Assembly (NCBI GenBank): GCA_023411775.1
Contig: JAEYOL010000303.1
Span: forward strand, 1 to 23,534
DNA length: 23,534 nt
Direction: 5' to 3'
Source of the DNA: Bacteroidota bacterium
GTDB taxonomy: Bacteria; Bacteroidota; Bacteroidia; Chitinophagales; Chitinophagaceae
The translations under genes were made by a program, and so were the position numbers. Shown here in pieces: positions 8,124 to 14,399 of the stretch. The notes beneath the pieces are model-generated. The model saw only the letters and a program-made list of their open reading frames with translations. It made no database searches and was not told the origin of the DNA. How positions within the stretch are numbered: the first letter of the stretch is position 1; the number at the start of each line of letters is the position of its first letter.

Positions 8124-9086
8124 ATGCGAAAGTTATTACTTTCCCTTGCCGCTGTTGTGGCGGTATCCACTGCCATTATTTTTCCCGGGTGTAACAATGA
8201 AAGTCAGAGCGAAGCTTCGGCTGAGAATAATGCCGCTGATTCCCTGAAAGCAGTATTGGAACGGGGCGAGTACCTTGCCAATCATGTCGCAGTCTGTATC
8301 GACTGCCATAGCAAACGCGATTTTACAAAATTCTCTTTCCCGCCCCTCCCGGGTACGGAAGGCATCGGGGCAAGTTTCCCATTTGGGGAGGCAGAAGGTA
8401 TCCCCGGTGAGATCTGGGCGCCAAATATCACACCTACCCGGCTATCCAGCTGGACAGATGACGAGATCGCCAGGGCAGTTGCGCATGGGGTAAATAAAGC
8501 CGGGGATACCTTATTCCCGATCATGCAATACTACAACTACAGCAAACTGGCCAAAGATGATTTATATGCGATAATAGCCTATATCCGGACGCTTGCTCCG
8601 AGCGACAGCACGGTGCCACCACGCAAGCTATTCATCCCGATGTCGGCCCTGCCACCGTTGCCCGAGTTTGCCCCGGAGAAAAATACCCGTCCAGATCAAT
8701 CTGATAAAGTCCAATATGGTCAGTACCTGACTACTATCGCTTCATGTGGTGAGTGCCACACGCCCCGGACAAAAGAAGGCGCACCCGACTTCAGCAAGGC
8801 CTTTTCCGGTGGATTTGTGTTCAAAACCCCCATGTTCAAGGTCGCGGTATCTAATATTACCCCCGATTCTACCACCGGTATTGGTAGCTGGACTGAAGAT
8901 GCATTTGTAGCCAAATTCCGGAGCAATTCGGCTCCCGAAATGGTCAACAAGGATCCAGGCGCCATGAACACGATGATGCCCTGGGCGATGTACGGAAAGA
9001 TGAAGGATGAGGACCTCAAGGCTATCTATGCCTACCTGCGTTCCTTGCCGCCTGTGGTCAATAAGGTTGAGAAATGGCCTAAATAA
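8124..9086 (+). CDS. Di-heme c-type cytochrome, probable lipoprotein
   Basis: The 320-aa protein has a hydrophobic N-terminus ending in FPGC (C23), which suggests a lipoprotein anchor. The lipobox is imperfect. A linker rich in S, E, N and A follows. Two covalent heme motifs are present, CIDCH at 58-62 and CGECH at 208-212. Each is followed by the class I layout: PNITP and SWTDDEIARAV in the first half, SNITPD and GSWTEDAFVAKF in the second. A possible methionine ligand comes near the end of each half (FPIMQYYNYSKL and MMPWAMYGKM, each before a D-L-Y/AYLR helix). The pattern resembles the cytochrome subunits of membrane alcohol/aldehyde dehydrogenases. It probably transfers electrons in the periplasm; the partner is unknown. 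It is 120 nt downstream of the beta-helix gene on the same strand and has its own terminator. Confidence 0.87.
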   Translation: MRKLLLSLAAVVAVSTAIIFPGCNNESQSEASAENNAADSLKAVLERGEYLANHVAVCIDCHSKRDFTKFSFPPLPGTEGIGASFPFGEAEGIPGEIWAPNITPTRLSSWTDDEIARAVAHGVNKAGDTLFPIMQYYNYSKLAKDDLYAIIAYIRTLAPSDSTVPPRKLFIPMSALPPLPEFAPEKNTRPDQSDKVQYGQYLTTIASCGECHTPRTKEGAPDFSKAFSGGFVFKTPMFKVAVSNITPDSTTGIGSWTEDAFVAKFRSNSAPEMVNKDPGAMNTMMPWAMYGKMKDEDLKAIYAYLRSLPPVVNKVEKWPK

Positions 9087-9108
9087 TTTTTTATCAATTA
9101 GTTGCACT

Positions 9109-9137
9109 ATGCCGGGCTGGTCCCGGCATTTTTTTTA
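9109..9137 (+). terminator. Rho-independent terminator after the cytochrome gene
   Basis: ATGCCGGG at 9109-9116 pairs perfectly with CCCGGCAT at 9122-9129 around CTGGT, followed by eight T. It insulates the cytochrome gene from the S10 operon. Confidence 0.92.
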
Positions 9138-9175
9138 TGTAAATTGCGGCAACGCCAAAAAATATTACCCAACTA

Positions 9176-9207
9176 TTTGGCAGATATGGTCTTCCCCCCT
9201 ACCTTTG
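9176..9207 (+). promoter_or_regulatory. Bacteroidota-type promoter of the S10 operon
   Basis: TTTG at 9176-9179 and TACCTTTG at 9200-9207, 20 nt apart, match the consensus. The sequence after it (GCACTCCCAAAA) resembles that after the rpsL promoter (CCGTCCCAAAA). The leader to the rpsJ ATG at 9238 would be about 24 nt. This is probably the main promoter for the following run of ribosomal genes. Confidence 0.8.
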
Positions 9208-9237
9208 CACTCCCAAAAGAAAATTGGGTTTTACACA

Positions 9238-9543
9238 ATGTCTCAGCGAATCAGAATCAAATTACAGTCTTACGATCACAACCTGGTGGACAAATCCGCG
9301 GAAAAAATCGTAAAAACTGTTCGCAGCACAGGTGCTGTAGTAACAGGTCCTATTCCGTTGCCTACACGTACAAAGATCTTTACTGTATTGCGTTCGCCGC
9401 ACGTGAATAAGAAGAGCCGTGAACAGTTCCAACTGGCGACGCATAAGCGTTTACTGGACATTTATACTTCTTCCAGCCGTACGGTTGATGCGCTGAGTAA
9501 GCTCGATCTGCCCAGTGGTGTGGAAGTAGAGATCAAAGCCTAG
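9238..9543 (+). CDS. rpsJ: 30S ribosomal protein S10
   Basis: S10 is part of the 30S head and, in organisms with NusB/NusE complexes, a transcription antitermination factor. The 101-aa length is normal. Conserved stretches include QRIRIKLQSYDH at the start, TGPIPLPTR, SPHVNKKSREQF, HKRLLDIY and LPSGVEVEIK at the end. The frame is open upstream (from 9007), but the ATG at 9238 is the correct start: it gives the usual MSQRIRIKLQ N-terminus and lies downstream of the promoter. It heads the long S10/spc operon but is separated from rplC by 382 nt. Confidence 0.97.
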   Translation: MSQRIRIKLQSYDHNLVDKSAEKIVKTVRSTGAVVTGPIPLPTRTKIFTVLRSPHVNKKSREQFQLATHKRLLDIYTSSSRTVDALSKLDLPSGVEVEIKA

Positions 9544-9925
9544 TCCGGCACTTTCCAAATGGAAAGGGTTGGCGCAAAAAGCGAATTAGTTCTTATATAT
9601 AAATAGTAGTTAACTCTCAATTCCGCCTGGCGGAAGAAAAGAGCTCTGGCGTAAAAAATTCCCTGTCCTTCGGGATGGGGTTACATAAAAACAAGCCGTT
9701 CAGGGTTTGTTTACTGTCGGTACTTCCAACATCCAGGATAGCAATTGCTAAAATGGATATAAACCCAGCCTTCGCAAAAGCTTTGGTGGGTGAAAAGGGA
9801 AAAGGTCGGTGGCAAACGGGGATTGAATCCGCTCCGGTTCTAATGATGGTTCCTGATACACGAATCATGATGACGAACCAGGTCACGGATGTCCCAATAA
9901 TCCTGCAGGCATAAATTGAAAAACA
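9544..9925 (+). promoter_or_regulatory. 382-nt rpsJ-rplC gap with stable hairpins; candidate ribosomal leader
   Basis: Hairpins visible on the plus strand: TTCCGC at 9621-9626 with GCGGAA at 9630-9635, and CCCTGTCC at 9661-9668 with GGATGGGG at 9673-9680 closed by a TTCG loop, one of the most stable RNA tetraloops. A 12-bp palindrome TAGCAATTGCTA lies at 9739-9750. There is no T tract, so these are not plain terminators. The gap also holds an open frame from 9675 (79 codons, or 53 codons from ATG 9753) ending at TAA 9912-9914, 11 nt before rplC. Its first ATG is inside the UUCG hairpin. A minus-strand frame of 123 codons covers the same stretch. Neither product is recognisable. A leader that senses a ribosomal protein, such as L3 or L4, is inferred from position only. 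Confidence 0.45.
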
Positions 9926-10543
9926 ATGAAAGGTATTATTGGGAAAAAAATTGGGATGACCAGCATCTTCGATCCCTCGGGCAAACAAACAGCCTGCACG
10001 ATTATTGAAGCAGGTCCCTGTGTAGTAACCCAGGTTAAGACGATCGAGTCTGATGGTTACAACGCGCTCCAGGTTTCATTCGGCGACAAAAAAGAAAACC
10101 GCACTACAAAAGCCGAGAAAAATCACTTCGCTAAAGCAAGTACTCCGGTAAAGAAATTCTCTAAGGAGTTCCGCAATTCTTCCCTTGATAAAAATATTGG
10201 TGACACCATTACTGTTGACATCTTCGCTGAAGGTGACAAAGTAGAAGTGGTGGGTACTACAAAAGGTAAAGGTTTCCAGGGCGTGGTAAAACGTCACGGT
10301 TTCCATGGTGTGGGCCAGCAATCACACGGTCAGCATGACCGTCAGCGTGCCCCGGGTTCACTGGGTAACTCTTCCGATGCCAGCCGTGTTATGAAAGGCA
10401 TGAAGATGGCCGGCCGCATGGGTAATGCCCGCGTCAAGCTGAAAGGTTTGAAAGTGGTTAAAGTATTCCCTGAGAAGAACTATATCCTGATCAGCGGTTC
10501 GGTACCCGGTCATAACGGATCAATTGTTTTAATTCAAAAATAA
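9926..10543 (+). CDS. rplC: 50S ribosomal protein L3
   Basis: L3 starts large-subunit assembly and reaches toward the peptidyl transferase centre. The 205-aa product begins MKGIIGKKIGMTSIF, as expected. It carries the central loop motif GTTKGKGFQGVVKRHGF (residues about 110-128) followed by QHDRQRAPGSLGNSSDASRV, a variant common in Bacteroidota, and KGMKMAGRMGN. The C-terminus (NYILISGSVPGHNGSIVLIQK) is complete. The stop codon at 10541-10543 lies in the 5' arm of a hairpin (10539-10570). ATG 9926 is preceded by an A-rich stretch without a Shine-Dalgarno sequence. Confidence 0.97.
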   Translation: MKGIIGKKIGMTSIFDPSGKQTACTIIEAGPCVVTQVKTIESDGYNALQVSFGDKKENRTTKAEKNHFAKASTPVKKFSKEFRNSSLDKNIGDTITVDIFAEGDKVEVVGTTKGKGFQGVVKRHGFHGVGQQSHGQHDRQRAPGSLGNSSDASRVMKGMKMAGRMGNARVKLKGLKVVKVFPEKNYILISGSVPGHNGSIVLIQK

Positions 10544-10570
10544 CGGACGACGGAACGTGGTTCCGTTATT
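10539..10570 (+). promoter_or_regulatory. Hairpin over the rplC stop codon, with an alternative inner pairing
   Basis: AATAACGGA at 10539-10547 pairs perfectly with TCCGTTATT at 10562-10570. A competing inner hairpin is CGGAAC at 10551-10556 with GTTCCG at 10560-10565. The two share bases 10562-10565, so they are mutually exclusive in part. There is no T tract after it. It lies 15 nt before the rplD start at 10585. A regulatory or mRNA-processing role is only a possibility. Confidence 0.5.
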
Positions 10571-10584
10571 AAAATAGAACGAAA

Positions 10585-11223
10585 ATGCAAGTTGAAGTAT
10601 TAGATATAAAAGGAAAGAAAACCGGCCGGTCGGTGGAATTACCCGACGATATTTTCGGTGTAGAGCCTAACAGCCATGTCGTGTACCTGGCAGTAAAGCA
10701 ATACCTCGCCGCACAACGCCAGGGTACCCACAAGGTAAAGACCCGTGCCGAAGTGAAAGGAGCCAGCCGCAAGCTGCACCGCCAAAAAGGTACAGGTGGT
10801 AGCCGTAAGGGTAATATCCGCAACCCTTTATACAAGGGTGGTGGTACCATCTTCGGGCCTAAGCCTCACGCTTATGATATCAAGCTGAACCGTAAAGTGA
10901 AGGACCTGGCTAAGATCTCAGCCCTGGCCAGCAAGGCAAAAGAAAACGCGATCGTGGTAGTAGAAGATATCAGCCTTGATGCACCTAAAACCAAAACTTT
11001 CATGGATATCCTGGGTAAACTGAAAGTTGCTGACAAAAAAGCAATGGTCATTTTCCCGGAATACAATGAGAACCTGCAGCTGTCTATCCGCAATGTACCC
11101 TCTGTACTGGGTGTATTGCTGAGCGATATCAACACTTACGACATTGTAAATTCTGAAGTGCTGGTGTTGACAGAAAGCGCGGCTAAAATATTTTCTGAAG
11201 AAGAAGAAACTGTAGAAGCTTAA
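10585..11223 (+). CDS. rplD: 50S ribosomal protein L4
   Basis: L4 lines the exit tunnel and, in gamma-proteobacteria, represses its own S10 operon. The 212-aa product has the extended tunnel loop with HRQKGTGGSRKGNIRNPLYK (residues about 71-90) followed by GGGTIFGPKPH. The C-terminal fold includes VVVEDISLD, KKAMVIFPEYNEN and the ending of INTYDIVNSEVLVLTESA. The acidic tail SEEEETVEA is normal for the phylum. It is the third gene of the operon. Whether it regulates through the rpsJ-rplC gap is unknown here. Confidence 0.97.
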   Translation: MQVEVLDIKGKKTGRSVELPDDIFGVEPNSHVVYLAVKQYLAAQRQGTHKVKTRAEVKGASRKLHRQKGTGGSRKGNIRNPLYKGGGTIFGPKPHAYDIKLNRKVKDLAKISALASKAKENAIVVVEDISLDAPKTKTFMDILGKLKVADKKAMVIFPEYNENLQLSIRNVPSVLGVLLSDINTYDIVNSEVLVLTESAAKIFSEEEETVEA

Positions 11224-11241
11224 TAAAACGAAGATCTGGAA

Positions 11242-11307
11242 ATGAATAACTCATTTTCAAATTTTCAAATTTTCAAATTAAGAAAGATGAAATCGTAAGA
11301 TTCCATC
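11242..11307 (+). repeat. A-type tail (TTTTCAAATT tandem) and hairpin in rplD-rplW spacer
   Basis: The spacer holds three tandem TTTTCAAA units (about 11250-11280), the same motif that ends the longer A elements further on. It also has a hairpin, GATGAAATC at 11286-11294 with GATTCCATC at 11299-11307 (one mismatch), around GTAA. It lies just before rplW. Confidence 0.6.
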
Positions 11308-11334
11308 GCACAAAAAAACAATAAAAGATTAGCG

Positions 11335-11634
11335 ATGAAACTTTCTGAAGTACTGGTAAAACCCATTTTGACTGAAAAAGCAAACGCACAGCAGGAAAAA
11401 CTGCGTCGTTACGCTTTCAAAGTGGCGAAGAAAGCGAATAAACTGGAGATCAAAAAAGCGGTAGAAAGCTTTTATGGTGTCACCGTTACTGATGTGAACA
11501 CAACAGTTTCTCCGGCCAAGAATAAAAGCCGTTTTACAAAAGCCGGTGTAATATCAGGTCGTAAGCCTTCTTACAAGAAAGCGTATGTAACCGTGTCGGA
11601 GGGAGAAACAATAGATCTTTATTCAAATATTTAA
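11335..11634 (+). CDS. rplW: 50S ribosomal protein L23
   Basis: L23 sits at the tunnel exit and docks SRP and trigger factor. The 99-aa protein starts MKLSEVLVKPILTEKANA and has the conserved central RRYAFKVAKKANKLEIKKAV (residues 24-43) and FYGVTVTDVNT, then the basic loop AKNKSRFTKAGVISGRKPSYKKAYV. The length is normal. It is separated from rplD by 111 nt and from rplB by 90 nt, gaps much larger than in compact S10 operons, and both gaps contain hairpins. Confidence 0.97.
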   Translation: MKLSEVLVKPILTEKANAQQEKLRRYAFKVAKKANKLEIKKAVESFYGVTVTDVNTTVSPAKNKSRFTKAGVISGRKPSYKKAYVTVSEGETIDLYSNI

Positions 11635-11637
11635 GTC

Positions 11638-11693
11638 CCGTAGCCAGGCTACGGATAAGGAATGGCTTCAACAGCCTGCCCAGCAGGTAAGCC
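11638..11693 (+). repeat. Two hairpins in the rplW-rplB spacer
   Basis: CCGTAG at 11638-11643 pairs with CTACGG at 11649-11654. GGCTT at 11664-11668 pairs with AAGCC at 11689-11693, enclosing CCTG/CAGG (11675-11678 and 11684-11687). There is no T tract. They start 4 nt after the rplW stop. Confidence 0.55.
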
Positions 11694-11724
11694 GCTAATG
11701 TTGAAATAAAAAAGAGTTTTAAAA

Positions 11725-12561
11725 ATGGCATTAAGAAAATTTAAACCGATGACAGCCGGCACACGCTGGAGAATCGGTAACGCTTTTGCAGAGGTTACGA
11801 CCAACGTGCCTGAAAAAAGCCTGGTAGAAGCAAAGCCCAGGACCGGCGGACGTAACTCATCCGGTCACCTTTCTATGCGCTACAGGGGTGGTGGTCACAA
11901 GAAGAAATACCGTATCATCGACTTCAAACGTGATAAGTCAGGTGTTGCAACGGTGCTTTCTATCGAATACGATCCAAACCGCACAGCATTTATCGCGCTG
12001 TTGCAATATGAAGATGGAGAGAAACGCTATATCATCGCGCCGCAGGGACTGGAAGTAGGTGCAAAAGTAGAGAGTGGTGACGCGGTAGCTCCCGAGGTAG
12101 GAAACGCACTCCAGATGAAGAATATGCCACTTGGTACCAACGTGCATAATATCGAGATGCAACCTGGCCAGGGTGGTAAGCTTGCCCGCAGTGCAGGATC
12201 AACCGCGCAATTGACCAACAAGGAAGAGAAATACGCGGTATTGAAAATGCCTTCTGGTGAGTTGAGAAAAGTATTGATCAATTGCTATGCAACCGTAGGT
12301 GTGGTGAGCAATAGTGACCATAGCCTGCAGAGCATGGGTAAAGCCGGCCGCAACAGGTGGAAGGGTATCAAACCAAGAAACCGTGGTGTGGCAATGAACC
12401 CGGTAGATCACCCGATGGGTGGTGGTGAAGGTAAGGCCTCTGGTGGTCAGCCTCGCAGCAGGAACGGTCAGTATTCAAGAGGTCTGAAGACCAGGACGAA
12501 AGGAAAAGGTAGCGACAAGCTGATCATTCAACGTAAGAACGGAAGTAAGCTGGCGAAATAA
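11725..12561 (+). CDS. rplB: 50S ribosomal protein L2
   Basis: L2 joins the subunits and supports the peptidyl transferase centre. The 278-aa product begins MALRKFKPMTAGTRWR. It contains RNSSGHLSMRYRGGGHKKKYR (the GRN...RHRGGGHK motif), the OB-fold segment IEYDPNRTAFIALLQYEDGEKRYI, and the C-terminal RGVAMNPVDHPMGGGEGK. The conserved Asp-His pair of that loop is present. The following His of the E. coli sequence is Met here, which I understand to be common in Bacteroidota, so I do not treat it as a defect. The basic tail ends KLAK. A 127-nt repeat-bearing spacer follows before rpsS. Confidence 0.97.
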   Translation: MALRKFKPMTAGTRWRIGNAFAEVTTNVPEKSLVEAKPRTGGRNSSGHLSMRYRGGGHKKKYRIIDFKRDKSGVATVLSIEYDPNRTAFIALLQYEDGEKRYIIAPQGLEVGAKVESGDAVAPEVGNALQMKNMPLGTNVHNIEMQPGQGGKLARSAGSTAQLTNKEEKYAVLKMPSGELRKVLINCYATVGVVSNSDHSLQSMGKAGRNRWKGIKPRNRGVAMNPVDHPMGGGEGKASGGQPRSRNGQYSRGLKTRTKGKGSDKLIIQRKNGSKLAK

Positions 12562-12570
12562 AGTGAAAAA

Positions 12571-12684
12571 TGTGCAGGTGTGAAAATGTGAAAATTTAAT
12601 TCATACTTGTTAGGAAAATAAAATAAAAAGTTTTGATTGTGGAGATCATTTTCACATTTCCACATTTTCAAATTTTCAAATTTT
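12571..12684 (+). repeat. A element copy 1 (rplB-rpsS spacer)
   Basis: This is an inverted repeat with left arm 12578-12595 (GTGTGAAAATGTGAAAAT) and right arm 12648-12665 (ATTTTCACATTTCCACAT), 16 of 18 pairing, around a 52-nt AT-rich centre. After the right arm come tandem TTTTCAAA units up to the rpsS start region. The right half is nearly identical to copies 2 and 3, over about 40 nt. It fills most of the spacer. Confidence 0.9.
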
Positions 12685-12688
12685 AACC

Positions 12689-12961
12689 ATGGCTCGTTCG
12701 ATTAAAAAAGGTCCTTATGTAGCAGCTCACCTCGAATCAAAGGTGGTAGCTATCAATGAAGGCAAAAACAAAAAAGGTGTTATAAAGACTTGGAGCCGTC
12801 GTTCCACTATTACACCGGATTTTGTGGGTCACACGTTTGCAGTGCACAACGGCCACAAGTTTATCCCTGTGTATGTAACGGAATTTATGGTTGGACACAA
12901 GCTGGGTGAGTTTGCACCCACCCGCCAGTTCAAAGGACACTCCAGCAAGAAAGGAGATTAA
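12689..12961 (+). CDS. rpsS: 30S ribosomal protein S19
   Basis: S19 lies in the 30S head next to S13. The 90-aa protein starts MARSIKKGPYVAAHL. It has the conserved WSRRSTITPDFVGHTFAVHNGHKFIPVYV core and ends with GHKLGEFAPTRQFKGHSSKK. The ATG at 12689 is directly preceded by the tail of A element copy 1 (TTTTCAAATTTTAACC), so that repeat forms its translation-initiation region. Confidence 0.97.
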   Translation: MARSIKKGPYVAAHLESKVVAINEGKNKKGVIKTWSRRSTITPDFVGHTFAVHNGHKFIPVYVTEFMVGHKLGEFAPTRQFKGHSSKKGD

Positions 12962-13031
12962 TAAATAGTCAGGAGTCGTTAGCCGGGAGACGGAAAACCC
13001 GGTGCCGGGCTTCGAACTAAAATCAAAATAA

Positions 13032-13367
13032 ATGGAAGCAGTAGCAAAACTGAGAAATTATCCCACATCGCCCCGTAAAATGCGGTTGTTGGCAGACCTG
13101 ATCCGCGGTCAGAAAGTGGAGAAAGTGCTCGCGGAACTTGAGCATAATCCCAAGCATCCCGCTGTGCCCCTGCGCAAGCTGGTGTTGAGCGCGATCAGCA
13201 ACTGGAAACAGAAAAATGAAGGCGGTGATGAAAGTGAGCTGGTTGTAAAGACCATATTCGTGGACGGGGCAAGAACCCTGAAGCGTATGCGTCCCGCGCC
13301 CCAGGGCCGTGGATACAGGGTTCGCAAACGCAGCAACCATGTAACTGTAATTGTTGACACGAAATAA
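13032..13367 (+). CDS. rplV: 50S ribosomal protein L22
   Basis: L22 has a globular domain on the 50S surface and a beta-hairpin reaching into the exit tunnel. The 111-aa length is normal. It shows NYPTSPRKMRLLADLIRGQK at residues 8-27, LRKLVLSAISN, and the tunnel hairpin with KRMRPAPQGRGYRVRKRSNH (about residues 84-103). No deletion of the hairpin, as in some macrolide-resistant mutants, is seen. The 70-nt spacer from rpsS contains GC-rich partial palindromes (CCGGG/CCCGG) but no clear repeat family. Confidence 0.97.
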   Translation: MEAVAKLRNYPTSPRKMRLLADLIRGQKVEKVLAELEHNPKHPAVPLRKLVLSAISNWKQKNEGGDESELVVKTIFVDGARTLKRMRPAPQGRGYRVRKRSNHVTVIVDTK

Positions 13368-13375
13368 TGTGATAA

Positions 13376-13489
13376 ATGTGCAGGTGTGATAAAGTGAAAA
13401 TTAAATCATGCTTGTATAAAAAATAAAACAAAAAATTTTGATAGTGGAGATCATTTTCACATTTCCACATTTTCAAATTTTCAAATTTA
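13376..13489 (+). repeat. A element copy 2 (rplV-rpsC spacer)
   Basis: Left arm 13384-13401 (GTGTGATAAAGTGAAAAT) and right arm 13453-13470 (ATTTTCACATTTCCACAT) have about 14-15 of 18 positions pairing, followed by two TTTTCAAA units. It shares the ATGTGCAGGTGTG start, the CTTGT and TTTTGAT(A/T)GTGGAGATCA segments and the whole right half with copy 1. It lies directly before the rpsC ATG. Confidence 0.9.
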
Positions 13490-13493
13490 AAAA

Positions 13494-14270
13494 ATGGGTC
13501 AAAAAGCAAATCCGATTGGTAACAGGTTAGGCATCATCCGTGGATGGGAATCTAACTGGTACGCTGATAAAAAGAACTATGCTGGCAGGCTGATCGAAGA
13601 TCATAAGATCAGGACATACCTGAATGCCCGTATCAACAAGGGAGGTATTTCCAAGATCGTGATCGAGAGAACGCTTGGCAAACTGATCATCACTATACAC
13701 ACTTCCAAGCCGGGGATCATCATCGGTAAAGGCGGTGGTGAAGTAGATCGTATCAAGGAGGAGTTGAAGAAGCTTACCGGTAAAGACGATGTGCAGATCA
13801 ATATCCTGGAGATCCGCCGTCCTGAGCTAGATGCCATGATCGTGGGTGATACCATTGCCCGCCAGATCGAAAACCGTATCAACTTCAAACGCGCCACCAA
13901 GATGGCGATCGCTTCTTCACTTCGTATGGGTGCTGAAGGGATCAAGATCAAACTGAGCGGTCGTTTGAACGGAGCAGAAATTGCCCGTAGCGAAGAGTTC
14001 AAGCAGGGTCGTGTGCCTTTGCACACCTTCCGTATGGATATTGACTATGCTAACGTATTTGCACAAACCGTATATGGTAAAATTGGTATCAAGGTATGGA
14101 TCTGTAAAGGTGAAGTGTTGAGCAAAAGAGACCTGAACCCCAACTTTATCGCCGGTGGCAAAAATGAAGGTCCGGGTGGTGAAAGAAGAGAGAGAAGAGA
14201 TGCCCGTCGTGACGACAGGAGAGGTGGTGACAGAAGAGGCGGTGGCCGCGGTGGAGACAGGAGAGGATAG
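13494..14270 (+). CDS. rpsC: 30S ribosomal protein S3 with Arg/Gly/Asp-rich tail
   Basis: S3 forms the mRNA entry channel with S4 and S5. The 258-aa protein starts MGQKANPIGNRLGIIRGW. It has the type II KH domain with IIGKGGGEVDRIKEEL (GxxG loop), then the C-terminal domain with RRPELDAMIVGDTIARQIE, FKRATKMAIASS, GAEGIKIKLSGRLNGAEIAR and YGKIGIKVWI. From about residue 228 it carries an extra tail made of RRERRDARRDD and RGGDRRGGGRGG units. This is longer than the E. coli C-terminus (233 aa) and could bind RNA. Similar basic tails occur in the phylum. The codons of the tail stay in frame to the TAG stop. Confidence 0.97.
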   Translation: MGQKANPIGNRLGIIRGWESNWYADKKNYAGRLIEDHKIRTYLNARINKGGISKIVIERTLGKLIITIHTSKPGIIIGKGGGEVDRIKEELKKLTGKDDVQINILEIRRPELDAMIVGDTIARQIENRINFKRATKMAIASSLRMGAEGIKIKLSGRLNGAEIARSEEFKQGRVPLHTFRMDIDYANVFAQTVYGKIGIKVWICKGEVLSKRDLNPNFIAGGKNEGPGGERRERRDARRDDRRGGDRRGGGRGGDRRG

Positions 14271-14285
14271 TGATAATGTGTAAAT

Positions 14286-14396
14286 ATGCAGATGTGAAAA
14301 TGTGAAAATAGATAGCATCTGTATTAATAAATGTAAAAATTTTGAATGTGGGGATCATTTTCACATTTCCACATTTTCAAATTTTCAAATTTTCTT
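14286..14396 (+). repeat. A element copy 3 (rpsC-rplP spacer)
   Basis: Left arm 14292-14309 (ATGTGAAAATGTGAAAAT) and right arm 14357-14374 (ATTTTCACATTTCCACAT), 17 of 18 pairing, with the same TTTTCAAA tandem units behind. The centre differs from copies 1 and 2, while the right half is nearly identical. It ends 4 nt before the rplP ATG at 14400. Confidence 0.9.
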
Positions 14397-14399
14397 AAA

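Noticed and set aside
9007..9237. Upstream extension of the rpsJ frame
   Set aside because: It overlaps the cytochrome gene, its terminator and the S10 promoter; S10 starts at 9238.
9617..9988. 123-codon minus-strand frame in the rpsJ-rplC gap
   Set aside because: It runs into rplC, shows no family I know and competes with hairpins; not supported as a gene, though mentioned with the leader candidate.
12406..12429. L2 motif DHPMGGGEG in place of the E. coli DHPHGGGEG
   Set aside because: The key Asp-His pair is intact, and to my knowledge Met at this place is common in Bacteroidota; not a sign of damage.
14346..14399. Upstream extension of the rplP frame
   Set aside because: The extra residues are translated from the A element; L16 begins at MLQPKRTKHRK.
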